In this document: positions 10,320-21,629 of the stretch, piece after piece
Layout: each line of letters begins with the position of its first letter
Position numbering within the stretch: position 1 is the first letter of the stretch
NCBI GenBank assembly: GCA_958510825.1
Contig: OY294050.1
Coordinates: 44,219,249 to 44,283,248, forward strand
Length of the DNA: 64,000 nt
Direction of reading: 5' to 3'
Source of the DNA: Brachypterus glaber
Taxonomy: Eukaryota > Arthropoda > Insecta > Coleoptera > Kateretidae
Notes under the pieces: model-generated
The model's database searches: none
Seen by the model: the letters and a program-made list of their open reading frames with translations, nothing else
What the model was told of the DNA's origin: nothing
Position numbers and translations under genes: made by a program

Positions 10320-11246
10320 AAAAGAGGGTATCGCATTTTGGGCTAAATCACCTGCAACTATAAGACTTTACATGCTTATAGATGCATAAAAAATAAATAC
10401 TTAGACAAAATTTCCACCCTTTTTACATCCCGGAATATACTTTAATTAATTATTTTAATTACGAATTTTGACACATGTCAATGAACGATTTGGCAACATT
10501 GCACGAAACTTCAAGTGTCAAATGTCATCTCGTCAAAATAAAAATAACTTTGCACATTAACTACTATAGTGGGGCCAAAGTGGGTCTGTGTTGTGTTCAT
10601 TCCTCTTGACTATAATATTAAAATACTTTGTTGTGTTTTATTAGTTTTTACGGATTTAATAAGTTCTAATTCAATGTTTATTAGGCTGGACTTATGTGAC
10701 TAGTTTCTTAAGTTTCAGTACGATTATGGAGTTATTTTTGAGGTATTTATACTATAATAACACTGTAAGCAAACCATTAGCTTCAACGATAACCCAAAGC
10801 ATGTAGTTCCATGGGACAGTGTTACCCAAGACAAGTAATTTAATCTGGCTTTCAACATGTTAAATTAGTTTATTTCCATTATATGATTTAAAACTAGATT
10901 ATGAAAAAGACTTTTAACTTTTAATACTAATTAAATATATATATTTAAAAATAAATATATTTAATTAATATTGTACAGTGTTTTTATTATACATTCTACC
11001 TAAACGTATTTATGTTGGTTTTGTATATAAACAAAAAATACTGCTTTTTTTTCAGTATGATAGTCACATTTAACGCAAGAATAATGCGATGTTGTCGGGT
11101 TTACGATATCAAATAATTCCTTAGATTTTTTTTTTTTTCATTTTGTTCTTTATCAACAAATAACAGTTTTTTATCATTTCTTTTCATCATTTTGCACTTT
11201 TTTTTATTTAGCCCAAAACTCCTATTTAAAACATTACCCTTCTTTG
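10320..11246 (+). mobile_element. Repeat family R2 (about 950 bp), copy 1
   Basis: One of three copies in the window, with 34096-34998 (-) and 55731-56684 (+). Its ends are weakly inverted: AAAGAGGGTATCGC with TTTTGGGCTAAAT on the left and ATTTAGCCCAAAACTCC...TACCCTTCTTT on the right. Internal landmarks include ATGTGACTAGTTTCTTAAG and CCATGGGACAGTGTTACCC. No open frame is conserved between copies. It is probably a non-autonomous DNA element. Confidence 0.75.
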
Positions 11247-11503
11247 AGAAAGTTGTGAGGGCACAAGATGTTGAGCCAGGACGCTTATTGTAAATGGAGT
11301 ACTATCAAGGTGTTCAACATTTTTCGTACCCAAGAATGTTTTATTTAAAAAAAGTACTTTTATCACTATACCCTAATGGTCATGGGGTGTAAAAATTTTT
11401 AACCCTTTTAAGGGTTAAGCTTAAAAGCTCTCTTTTGCTTACTTTTAAGGAGTGAATTTAATGCATACACCATAAATGTTTAATAATTTTATGTGTAATC
11501 TAA
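11247..11503. other. AT-rich spacer
   Basis: Nothing recognised. Confidence 0.5.
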
Positions 11504-12283
11504 CCCAGGTAGCAAGGGATGTTATATTACAAGAAATTAACATCACTTTTGGGTGTATTTTTAAACTAAATCATAATATCACATACAATTGAAAACTAAC
11601 ATGTATTTAACATCACATTTGCAACGTAATACGTGTGACGTGACAACCATGTTATTTAATAACAAATATTTAGCAACGCTGTGAATATATCGCATGTCAC
11701 ATATTAACGTGGCTTTCACGTAAATGTCATGTTATTTTGCTTCTCACCGAAGTTCGAAGCAAAAAAATCGATATAAGATGATGTTGATAGAGTAAATTAT
11801 TATAAAGAAATTGTATACACATTATACGATTTCCAGTGGATAGGGGGCTCTGTCGGGCTTCTCAAGACCACGGACACGGATTAAAGGAATATATTCTGCC
11901 CTTAATCTGCAATTTCGTATTTAGAATCTATCTGTTTCAATCTGTGATTGTTTCAATTACTGATTGATTTTAAATCCGATTTTTTTATAGGGTTATAGCG
12001 TTTTTAATGGTTTTAATTTAGAAAAAGCTAATATCCTAGAATATTATTTAAATATTAAAGTACCAGTAACGGCATCCATAAGATATTAGATATATCAGGA
12101 ATGTGGATTTTATGATGTCACAAACACGTTATTTTCGGGATGTCATTGTGTGATGTTATTAGGGGCGGACTTAGGACATCCCCACCATGCTACATTCTTG
12201 TTAAATGAGACTACAATCTTAACATCACATGTCACATATTAACGTGACTTTCACGTAAATGTCATGTTATTTTGCTACCTGGG
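11504..12283. mobile_element. MITE with CCCAGGTAGCAA ends (780 bp)
   Basis: Perfect 12-bp inverted ends CCCAGGTAGCAA and TTGCTACCTGGG. A 47-bp block (ATGTCACATATTAACGTG, then TTTCACGTAAATGTCATG) occurs twice in direct orientation, at about 11694-11741 and 12229-12275; the second copy abuts the right terminus. This suggests an internal duplication or a nested copy. No coding sequence was seen. Confidence 0.8.
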
Positions 12284-14580
12284 AATATACAATAAACAAA
12301 TATTTAATAAGATCCCCACAACCATTTATTTGTAGAAAATTAAATATTAGAACAAGCCGTGCAGATATGTAATGCTACGCATTCCATTATAAACAATTTA
12401 AAGTGGATTACACTAGGCAACACGGTTTCTTGCCCCGATTGGAGTCATATGTTTTTTAACTAATTTTGGGTCGCTGAAACCGAATCTTTCTATTACCTAA
12501 GTTTTCTGAGAAAAATGAGATAAAAATGTTAAAAAATCATTATTTTATCCCTCTTTTGTTCTAAAATCATGGGAGACAAAAATATTCCAAGGACAAATTT
12601 GGATTCGGCGACTCAATATTAGTTAAAAAATACCCAACTTAAAACATAGAAACTTTAAATTCATAGGTAGAATAAATAAGGATATTATGAAAAAAAAAAT
12701 TAAAAAAAAAATGGATAATGTGACAAAACTAAGTAGGGGTGGAGGGTAAGAAGAAGGGTGCATAAGGGGACAAGCTTATCGCCACGTACTCATGCTAAAA
12801 ATTGTCAATTGTCAATCATTACTAGGGGGTCAAAAATTAAGTAAAAAAATGTTACGTATTATGGTTCTTATGTAATAAAGTAACATTTTTATGACGTAGA
12901 ACCATTAAAAAAAAAAACAAAAAAAGATACACAATATTTTTTTTTATAAATTATTTTTAAATTGGCATAATTGCATGTACTAAAATTTAAAAAATAAGAC
13001 GCGCTGAATTTTTTTAAAGGTCAAATTTGGATTCTGCGCCTTTAAATTGATAAGAAAAATATAGTTTTTGGGCTCGGGAAAAAAGTTTACACTGTGTACT
13101 TTAATTTTATATCTTTTTCATTTATTTACTTTTTGGGAACAAACTAAGCAAAATAAAAAAATATTTGTATAAATATTTTTGTAGAGAATTTTATAATCTA
13201 CAAATTAAGTTCTATAAAGTTTTTAAAAAAAATTGATAGTTTTGCCACAAATGAGCAATTAAGTAAACTCTGCACTTTCATTTTAACCTTTTTATTTTTT
13301 TTCGCGTACTTACTCTGACAGTAGGTTCTTGACATATAGATTTTTGAATTCCTCGTATTTTTTTTAATATACACTAAAATTTTCAAAATTCTACTCTTTT
13401 TTTTAAAGATTTTGAAAAAAAACGTCATTATTACCTGAACTTATATCTCAAAAATTTTAGGTGCTGGAATTTTTCTAAGGTAAGATTCGGATTCTACGCC
13501 CTCGAATTAGTAAGAAAAATTTACTTTCCGATCGGGGCAAAAAAAAAGTTGCGATTTGTTGTCTAGTGTTATTTAGCAAAATAAAATATTGCTGCCAACA
13601 AAAGAATTGTTACCCTGTAGGCGGCCTAGGTTCATTTATAAAAAAAATCAAAAGAAAAAAATTGTTTTTTTTTCAGAAATTAAAACGTTTTTTTTTTTTC
13701 AAAATTTTTACTTTGAGAAACCAGCTGTTAAAAAAATCAGAGAAAAGTATAAAAACAAACTGAAAAAAAAAAATAAAAATAAATTCAAAAATAAATAAAA
13801 ATACTGCTGCCAAAAAAATAATACTTTCCCCTAGGTTCATTAAAATAAAAAAAAATATAAAAAAATTATATAGGCCTAGGTTTATTAAAATCAAAAACGA
13901 AAAAAATAAAAAAAAATAAGTTTTTCAAAAAATTTTTTTTTCAAAAAAAGTTTCTTTTTTCCTAAAACAAAAAATTAACTGAAAAAAAAAATTTCAAAAA
14001 ATTGTTTTTACCCTATTTTATCCCCTTACCCCAATCCGATTTTTAACAAAAACCACCCCAGTCTAGAACTTTGGATAATCAAGCTATGGTCCAAATTTGA
14101 AGTATTTAACCCGAAGCGTTCGTGAGTTATCGTGGTAACAAACTTCCCGGACACACACCGAAAGAATTTTTTTTACGTTACATATTTTTTGGGTATAAAA
14201 CGTCCAGAAACGTAAAAAAAGCAAGAATTTTTTTACTGACGCAAGACGTTGGGGAGAGTAATTAAAAATTTTCAACATTTTTTTTTTTTAATCTTTTTTC
14301 GAAAAACATGATTTTTTTAAAAATATAGTTTTTCAATTTTTTTACAAGTTTAACCCCATATAACTTCCTTTGTTTTAAGTGGATTGCTTTTAAAAACGAT
14401 AGAGATCTTCCCCTTAAAAAACCTAATTTTTCCTGAAAATTTCAAGTCGATCGGATTATTCTTCTTCTTGAGTTATCGTATCCACAAAAAACGGAACGGA
14501 CGAACGGACAGACGGACATTTTCAAAGTTTCTTATTTTTTCATGAAACACATTTGTATCTAATAATCTTTTTTTTCTACG
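12284..14580. other. A/T-homopolymer-rich non-coding region with dispersed short repeats
   Basis: The region is dominated by A and T runs, and its short frames are low-complexity artefacts. A module of about 45 bp with TTGGATTCTGCGCC (variants TTGGATTCGGCGAC and TCGGATTCTACGCC) followed by an AATTAGTAAGAAAAA-like string occurs near 12596, 13020 and 13482. The segment 14425-14525 (AAATTTCAAGTCGATCGGAT, GAGTTATCG, GGACAGACGGACATTTT) matches 35420-35525. Confidence 0.6.
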
Positions 14581-15592
14581 ATGCTTTAGAATGTAAGCTA
14601 ATACACACAGAATAAATCTATTCTAGCCTAGATACGGTATGAATATTCCGTATCAAGTGTTAGAATGAGTACATGTAGTGTCATCTCTTGTTTATAAAAG
14701 TAAAGAAAACTGTAGCAAAATTAGCAAAAATATATATATTTTACCATGAAACATTGAATAATTTAATGCAATTTAAAGTTTTGCGTTAAAATTACATAAA
14801 GTTTATTAGTTTTTCTTAATATTTGACCAGTTTTTTATCAATTTATTACAAAAAATTAAAACTGCTCCATCTATTGTTAAATATTTAAACCTGATATCTG
14901 TCACAACAATCTGACATAACCTTCAATTTTTGCATTATAATTTGTAAATGTGTGCTAAAATTAAATAAAAATCTTTTTTAAGTACTGATTTGATAAAATT
15001 ATTAAATAACATTAATTGATTTATTTAAATATATGTGTTGGGTTGCATTTACAATGTCAAGTCACAAAAAACATTGTTTTTAACATTGTCCGCAGTTTAA
15101 AGCCATACAGTGTTTCATATTTGCAGTCAAAGAAAAAGTATAGTCTAAAACACGTTTGGAATAGTCATTCCGCGCTCGCGGGTCTGTCATACTCGCCTGC
15201 CGGCTCGTATACTATTTATTTATTTATTTAATAGTTTATAGTCGTTTTGTGACCTTTTTTAAGGTATTTTATAACATATTAGACTGTTAATAATACAAAT
15301 AATATAGAATATACTATTCTGGGGCGTTTTTTGGAGATTTTGGGAAATTCGAAACTACCGTATAATACTATTCTAGCGCTATGCGCTGTGAACAGTTTAG
15401 TAAACGTAAGTCAAACCCAAAATATATATGATTTGTATCCCTTTTGCAATCAGTGAATCAAATATACAAAACGCGGAGTAGGTACATGTAAAGTGCATTG
15501 CTTTAGATAAAAGCTCAAATATTTGAACAGAACTGCGAGGTTTGGCCAATAGCAATTCGCTCCAGGGCTATTCCACCGTAACTGACATATAA
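14581..15592. other. AT-rich region with a dispersed 55-bp motif
   Basis: A perfect hairpin GATACGG/CCGTATC lies near 14633-14657. The segment 15338-15397 (TGGGAAATTCGAAACTACCG, then TATTCTAGCGC) is one of three copies, the others being near 23765 and 35570. No gene was seen. Confidence 0.5.
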
Positions 15593-16037
15593 CATATTTT
15601 TTCTATTTTGCGACTTATAAGCTCATAATCACACGCATTTTGCGTGTTCTTATAGGCCCATAAGAGGTCTGTACTTTTTGTTCTTTTGGGTTGGCAACAG
15701 ACAAAACACTATCGCTTGACGTTTTCCGTGCAAATGTCAATGTCGCTTTAAAGTTGAATTTTCTACAAAATTTTGTGTTTAGGTTATTTTTACCATGTTA
15801 AAATTGTGGCTTGGTTAATTGCAGTAAAAAAGAGAAGAGATGACTATAAAATATTTCAAAATATCATTTGTTCTTAGAAATTTAAACATGGTGTAAACTG
15901 TAATGCCAATCCAAAACAAAAACACGTTTTTAACGTACTAGTACTTTAGAAAACTCGTCGCAAGCGGCTCGTTTTCTAAACTTGTACTCGTGCGCTAAAA
16001 ACGTATGTTATGAAACTAGTACTTTAATACACTATTA
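15593..16037 (+). repeat. Dispersed repeat family R1, copy 2
   Basis: Collinear with copy 1 at 8547-9014 and similar at most positions by eye. It differs mainly around 15925-16000, where an ACTAGTACTTTAGAAAACTC segment is present only here. Confidence 0.75.
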
Positions 16038-16234
16038 TGAAGTTTTGGCCTGCGTGTTACAATAAGCTTAATTGTAAAACAGTTTGAGTAATTTTTTATT
16101 AACCGTAAAACAGTTTTGGGAATTTTTTGTTCATAAGTTGGTAACAAAAACAAATGAAAATTATTAGAAATTTCTAAAAATACTGGTATCTGTATTCAAC
16201 AGTATCAAACGATCTAAAAAAGTGCTAAAATTCT

Positions 16235-16235
<1 letters not shown>

Positions 16236-16267
<32 letters not shown>
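16236..16267 (-). repeat. (AAT)n tract, probable LINE 3' tail
   Basis: About ten AAT units on the plus strand. It lies on the 3' side of the minus-strand RT at 17262-18192, as the (AAT)n tract at 37229-37262 does for the next LINE. This supports a simple-repeat tail. Confidence 0.7.
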
Positions 16268-16268
<1 letters not shown>

Positions 16269-16387
16269 GTTTGTTTATTGACAAAAACTACAACATAATT
16301 ATCATAAAAATAAATCTTATAAACAAACAACATTAGCTTGGGCGTGAGCAAACATAAAAATACATAAAAAATAATAAAATTAAAATA

Positions 16388-17120
16388 CAGGGTGATCCAT
16401 AACTGGCATGCCAAAATTTAAGAGGTGATTCTAGATCCAAAAATATAAAAAAAGTTCCTATAAAGGTTGGTCCGGAAATGAGCCCTAAGGGATCTAGGGC
16501 CCTTTAAAATTGTAATAAAAATAAGGTTTTTAATTAATAACTCGGGTACCGTTTAAGCTAGAGCGGCGAGCTTTTGCATGTATACTAGTATTAATAAGGG
16601 CAATAAGTTTATGTTAATTTATTTTTTTAATTTATCCAGAGGCGTGCCCAGACGGACAAAATATTTGAGGCTTAAAACATTTTTGCCCCAAACTTTTCTA
16701 TGTGTATGTTTTTTGGATTTGTTGTAAAAAATATAGATTTCTAGAGTAAAAATACATATAAAATATCATATAGTGTAACACTGTAGGAGCAACCGTTATC
16801 AAAAAAAAATGCAATTAAGAGGAAGTAACATTTTGTGCCACCAAAAACGTTACTTTTTAAAAGGCTATTACTCCTTTAATATTAAATTTAGGTGTCTTGG
16901 TGTATAATACTTTTTTGCTCAGTTTTAAATGAAGGATCACCCTGCAGCATTAAAATTTTATTGGTGCTTTTTTTTGTTCCCCATTCAATACGTCATCTTC
17001 GAAGGGCCGTAGCTCCCTTAGGGCTCATTTCCGGACCAACCTTTATAGAAACTTTTTTTCATATTTTTGGATGTAGAATCACCTCTTAAATTTCGGTACG
17101 CGAGTTCTGGAACAGGCTGT
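16388..17120. mobile_element. MITE with CAGGGTG-type TIRs, TA target duplication (733 bp)
   Basis: Inverted arms of about 115 bp begin CAGGGTGATCC and include AAGGTTGGTCCGGAAATGAG in both. TA flanks both ends. The interior carries GTGTAACACTGTAGGAGCAACC, shared with 57290-57320. It sits in the 3' region of the LINE whose RT begins at 17262. Tc1/mariner-type mobilisation is inferred from the TA target. Confidence 0.85.
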
Positions 17121-17261
17121 ATATACATATAATATAATAAATAATAACATTAAAATAAAAATACTACAGATTAAATTTAATTTTTAAAGTAATTTAATAA
17201 AAAGAACACGAGAAATTGTTTCTATATTTATGTTTATTATATTATTTTAAAATAGTTTTGG

Positions 17262-18192
17262 CGTTCATAAGGGAACTTGTAATCTCTCTAGGAGTATTTA
17301 GAACAAATCTATTTATTTCTTTTTTGAGTCTCGTTATATTTTCTATACTTTTAATACTTCCAGGTAAAAAATTAATTGCTAAATATATATGATTGTTGTC
17401 CTATTGACTTATACATACGAGGTTGAAATGAGTTTCCCTGATTTCTTGTAGGGTATTCCTAGTTTATACGTTACATATTTGAATTACAAAAATAATAACA
17501 GCATATTGTTTTAAAGTAAATTTGTCGTATATCACAAACTTTTGCTTCTATAAAAAGATTATCTGATGAGTATGTGTATGGCTTTTTAAATATAGTTTTT
17601 AAAATAGATTTTTGAACTATTTCTAGTTTTTCTATTTGACCTTCCAAAGTGAACCGACAAATCGAATTTTTTTAACCAATGTCTCAATGTGCATGTCCCA
17701 TTTCAAATGTTTATCTATTATAAGTCCTAAATATTTTGTATTATCACAAGAATTGATTTTTACATCATTTATATTTAAATAATTAAAAGGAGCCTCTTTT
17801 GCCTTTGTTATGGAAAATGTTAGCAGTTTAGTTTTTTCTAAGTTTAATGTTAAAAACTGATGATCAAACCAGTCTTTAAATTTCTTTAAATCATTTTCAG
17901 CTTTAATTTTAACATGATTCCATGTTTTAGATTTATAGAACATGGCCGTATCATCTGCAAAACTAATAACATCGCCATCGTCTGAGACATTAAACATGCT
18001 ATTTACATATACAATAAAAAGAAGAGGCCCTAATACGGTGCCTTGCGGTACGCCACACTCTACTGCTGAAAAGCCACTACGGACGTTGTCTATTTCAACA
18101 CACTGTTTTCTATTTTTCAGATAACTTTTAATCAGTTTGTAAGCTGTACCACGTATACACGGAAATAAATTAGTGGGCTCTGCGCTATACAT
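17262..18192 (-). pseudogene. LINE reverse transcriptase, 5'-truncated (Jockey/CR1-like)
   Basis: Read on the minus strand from 18192. An intact stretch of 186 residues (18192-17632) contains GVPQGTVLGP at residues 47-56 and the catalytic FADD box at 78-81, followed by the thumb-type signature NLEKTKLLTF and TKYLGLIIDKHLKWD. After the stop at 17632 the frame is broken. A C-terminal tail (LPGSIKSIENITRLKKEINR) is still readable near 17265-17360. The N-terminal endonuclease and fingers are missing, and the sequence upstream of 18192 is unrelated. The LINE 3' UTR runs left to the AAT tract at 16236 and contains the CAGGGTG MITE. It encodes target-primed reverse transcription in its family but is inactive here. 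Confidence 0.85.
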
Positions 18193-19339
18193 TATAAGAT
18201 ATTTGGTAACAGTGGCAAATTATAGTGATTTAAGCTATAGATTATAAGGGACACAATAACTAATAATGTTAAAAATAAATTGGAAACGATTATGTATATT
18301 ACAGACACGATTATATTTATTACAGGCACTATTATAAATTTACAGAAATTTTATTATATTATAAAAATTATTAGCACGGACAATAATTAAATCTATTTAA
18401 GCTATAAATGCCATACTATTTGTTATATTTTATTATTCACTAAACAATTAAAGTATTTCATATAAATTTTTACACTGACTGCCATAATTGTAAGAGAAAG
18501 CCTTGTATTTATATAATAAGCGATTATAATTTGCTTGGTATGTGTGTTATAGCGCTCCTAGCTATAATTTTTCGTGTACCCATATCGTAAAGTCTTTCCA
18601 ACAGCATATTAATAAGGATGTATTTTTTGTGTGATTTGGTCTTTTATTATAAGCATCAATCTTACCAATTTGGAAAAAGGTAATTCAAAAACGAAAAAGT
18701 TATAGGGTAGGGTGTAACTGCACGAGAAAATAATGTTTAATTTAATAATTCAGTATACAAGAGGTTAAAACGCGCCCTGTAGTCTTGAAATATAGTCTTA
18801 ATTATTGCTTTGTAAAAAAAAAATGAGATCCAGGTTAAGTTCTTCTGGAATGACCCTTCAGCCATCGTTATTTAGCGGAGCCCTCGAATACGCACGGACG
18901 ATCTTTTTGGTTCATCACTCGGGATCCTTATTAAGTAAACGAAATAAACAACGTATCCCTCTCTCGATGGACAGGAATAACATTCCCCTTCTGCGGGCAT
19001 AATCTACTATTTTAGACAACAGAACAGAAGAAATTAAAAACTTATATGGAATACTAATAGTATAATATTAGACTTAACCTAATTTTTTTTTCTATTGCTT
19101 TCCCATTTTGAAAATTTTCAAAATTTCGAAAAGCCTTGTATTCGTGCAAAAATTTTAAAAAAAATTTTGTATGTATTTTTGCGTTTTATGTCCGGGAAAT
19201 CTTGTGGGCACGATAACTTAAGAACTGTTTAAGTTAAAGAATTGAAATTTGGCATACAGGTATGTTACCAAACGTTCTCGCTCGGGATTGTTTTTGGTGA
19301 ACAATGGGGTGCCGCAAGAAGGGCAAATGGGCAAAAATA
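18193..19339. other. Unassigned region with a GC-richer island
   Basis: Bases 18827-19002 are less AT-rich and open in one frame (18805-19002 +), but I recognise no domain. The segment 19088-19165 (CCCATTTTGAAAATTTTC and AAGCCTTGTATTCGTG) is an inverted match to 29195-29262, and both are near a GGCACGATAACTTAAGAAC-like string. Confidence 0.45.
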
Positions 19340-19830
19340 CATCTTTTTTAGTAAAATTTGAAAATTGCTATATAGGGGTTATTGATGTTGCTGAAATTGA
19401 ATCTGATATTTTTTTTTTAATTCCACCCCCAAGGGGGTAAGGGGGTAAATATTTTAAAATATTTTCAATATTTTCCTCAAAATATAGGGGCTTTTGGGGT
19501 TGACGAATTTGAATTTGATAATAACTTTTTTCTAATTTCACCCCCTGAGGGGTGAGGGGTAGTTTTTGTGAAAACTGGTGTATTGGGGTTTTTGAGGTTG
19601 CTGAAAGTGAATCTGATAATAAAAATATTCTAAATCCACCCCCTGAGGGGTGAGGGGTAGCTTTCGTGAAAATTGGTATATTGGGGTTTTTGAGGTTGTT
19701 GAAAGGGAATCTGATAATAACAAAATTCTAACTTCTCCCCCAATGGGGCAGAGGGTAGTTTTCTTGAAGATTGGTATACTAAGGTTTTTATGGTTGCTGA
19801 AAGTGAATCTGATAATAAAAAAATTCATTT
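19340..19830. repeat. 98-bp tandem repeat, about five units
   Basis: Units end GAGGGGTAG at 19562 and 19660 and GAGGGTAG at 19758, giving an exact 98-bp spacing. Diverged units lie on both sides. Each contains GGTTGCTGAAAGTGAATCTG-like sequence and a CACCCCCTGAGGGGTGAGGG block. The minus-strand frame at 19538-19828 is the repeat read through, not a gene. Confidence 0.85.
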
Positions 19831-20403
19831 TACGTGCGGATGTGAAAAATGGGAAAGCTCTTTTACTGGGAAGTGTATTTTTTTATAATTAGTAAATAAA
19901 TGGTTTTATTATTGATTTATTACATTATAAATCAAAAGACAAAATACCAAATTTTTTAAAATCAAATGTAATTTATAAAATAAACTGTAAAAACTGCAAT
20001 AATATGTAAGGGATTGTATTAAAAATATTCTTAAAAGCAAGAATTTTTTATTTATTTATATACGGAACAAGAACTATTTTTAATAAACATAATTACGAGA
20101 TTTTTTTTTATCCCGGGCTTCAAATATTTTTTCCAGAATACCGTGGCCGGAAAGTGGAATTTTTGGACCGAAGAGTGGTCACGGCCTTATAACTTTTTTT
20201 TTAGTAAATATTTATTTATGAAAATTTCACAGAATTTTCCCAGATATTTAATGAAGAGGTTAATTAAATAATTATAAAAAAATAATTACAGTGGCCTTCG
20301 TTATTACTTAACAAATCTAAGAGTAACCTATTTTTTAGATAAATTTTGTTGTATTTTTAATACTTAATGTTATTTGTTAATGCATATTTTTTTTTTCATA
20401 TCA
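19831..20403. other. AT-rich stretch, no gene seen
   Basis: Contains a short GC-richer segment (20110-20190, CCCGGGCTTC and GTGGCCGGAAAGTGG) with no recognised function. Confidence 0.5.
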
Positions 20404-21322
20404 CCACGCAACATGTGAATACTAATACTGTAAGATTTGGTAAATTATATCACAGTTATAGTTTGGTATACATTAAGTTGTACTTGTTGTGTTATTGATC
20501 TAGTTTAAAGTATGTTACAGTATTTAGTAAAATAACAATTAGTAAATAATACCAAAATTTTGATTAGTAATAATACAGAGAAAAGTAAAAAAAGAATAGA
20601 TTATTTTATCAGTGTGTAACTGTGTGTGGTTGCAATCTTTATATTATAATTAATCAAAATTTTGGTATTATTTACCGATTGTTAATTTTTCTGACAACTG
20701 TAACATACTTTAAACTAGATCAGTAATATAACTTAAAAACAACTCATACCTTATACCATACTATAATTGTGATATTCTTTACCAAATGTTACGGTTATTT
20801 ACTATAACATGTTAGTATTAATCAAAGAACTTTTACCTCAAGAATGAACATGATGAAATCTACGTATGCTTTGTTTGAAGCGTGAACCAACTACGGTGAT
20901 GGGCTGGTGGGGAGTGATTATTGTTTACACTTAGTACGCGTAAAGAGAGAGAAAGAATGTGTAAACTAACAGTCTAATGTCGTAAACTTTGTCAAGCAAT
21001 ACCTAACCTCAATTTTATTCATAAATAATATGTACAGAATATGTTTTTATTAAAGTGCTAATAAATAAATACTAATGGAAATATGGTTTGTTTAAACTTT
21101 AATGCAGGTATAAAGATTTATCATAATGATAAAGTGAAAATTACGCAACATCGCTCTGGCACCAGAAGGTCAAAACTTGCGATACTTATGTTTACACCAG
21201 AAGCAGTATCGCGCACGTTTATGTAAACAAACAAACAAAAAGATGACACCTTCATAAACATTGGTCTGAAATAACTTCTTGAGGTAAAAGTTCTTTGGTA
21301 TTAATAAACACATGTTGCGTGG
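20404..21322. mobile_element. Hairpin MITE with CCACGCAACATGTG ends, itself interrupted
   Basis: Outer ends CCACGCAACATGTG and CACATGTTGCGTGG are inverted. Internal arms (20410-20600 against 20645-20815) form a roughly 190-bp hairpin containing TACCAAAATTTTGATTA. Near its right end it is split by the 475-bp element at 20823-21297. Removing that element and one 8-bp duplication restores a continuous right arm. Confidence 0.8.
20823..21297 (+). mobile_element. hAT-like MITE, 8-bp target duplication (copy 1)
   Basis: TIRs CAAAGAACTTTTACCTCAAG and its complement are flanked by perfect GTATTAAT duplications at 20815-20822 and 21298-21305. An 8-bp duplication is characteristic of the hAT superfamily. 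A second copy lies at 24075-24622 in the opposite orientation. No transposase was seen. Confidence 0.88.
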
Positions 21323-21629
21323 GGATCCAAATGTACCAGCACGGTTTCTATGTTAGTATGACAACATTTTGTATACAATACACACTTTGCAGTATTTAAT
21401 ATCAGAAGTAAAGCATTAATTACCAATGGTGGCGATATAAATAACCTTAGAAAAGGTCCCTGAACGAGTATAAATAAAATACTAAATACTAAATATGTAT
21501 TTACAAATAAAATTTAGTATTAAAATTGCAATGACATTTTCTGAGTGTATTATTAAGTATTTCGACTTAAGTTTTCTTTATATTTATTTAATTACGTTAT
21601 AAAATAAATCAAATATTTTTTTACAATCA
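21323..21629. other. AT-rich spacer
   Basis: No feature recognised. The last four bases (21626-21629, ATCA) are the left target duplication of the next element. Confidence 0.6.

Noticed and set aside
13566..13894. Overlapping Lys/Phe/Ile-rich frames
   Set aside because: They come from poly-A and poly-T tracts and have no domain.
19538..19828. 96-codon minus-strand frame
   Set aside because: It is the 98-bp tandem repeat read through; 98 is not a multiple of three, so the units are read in different frames.
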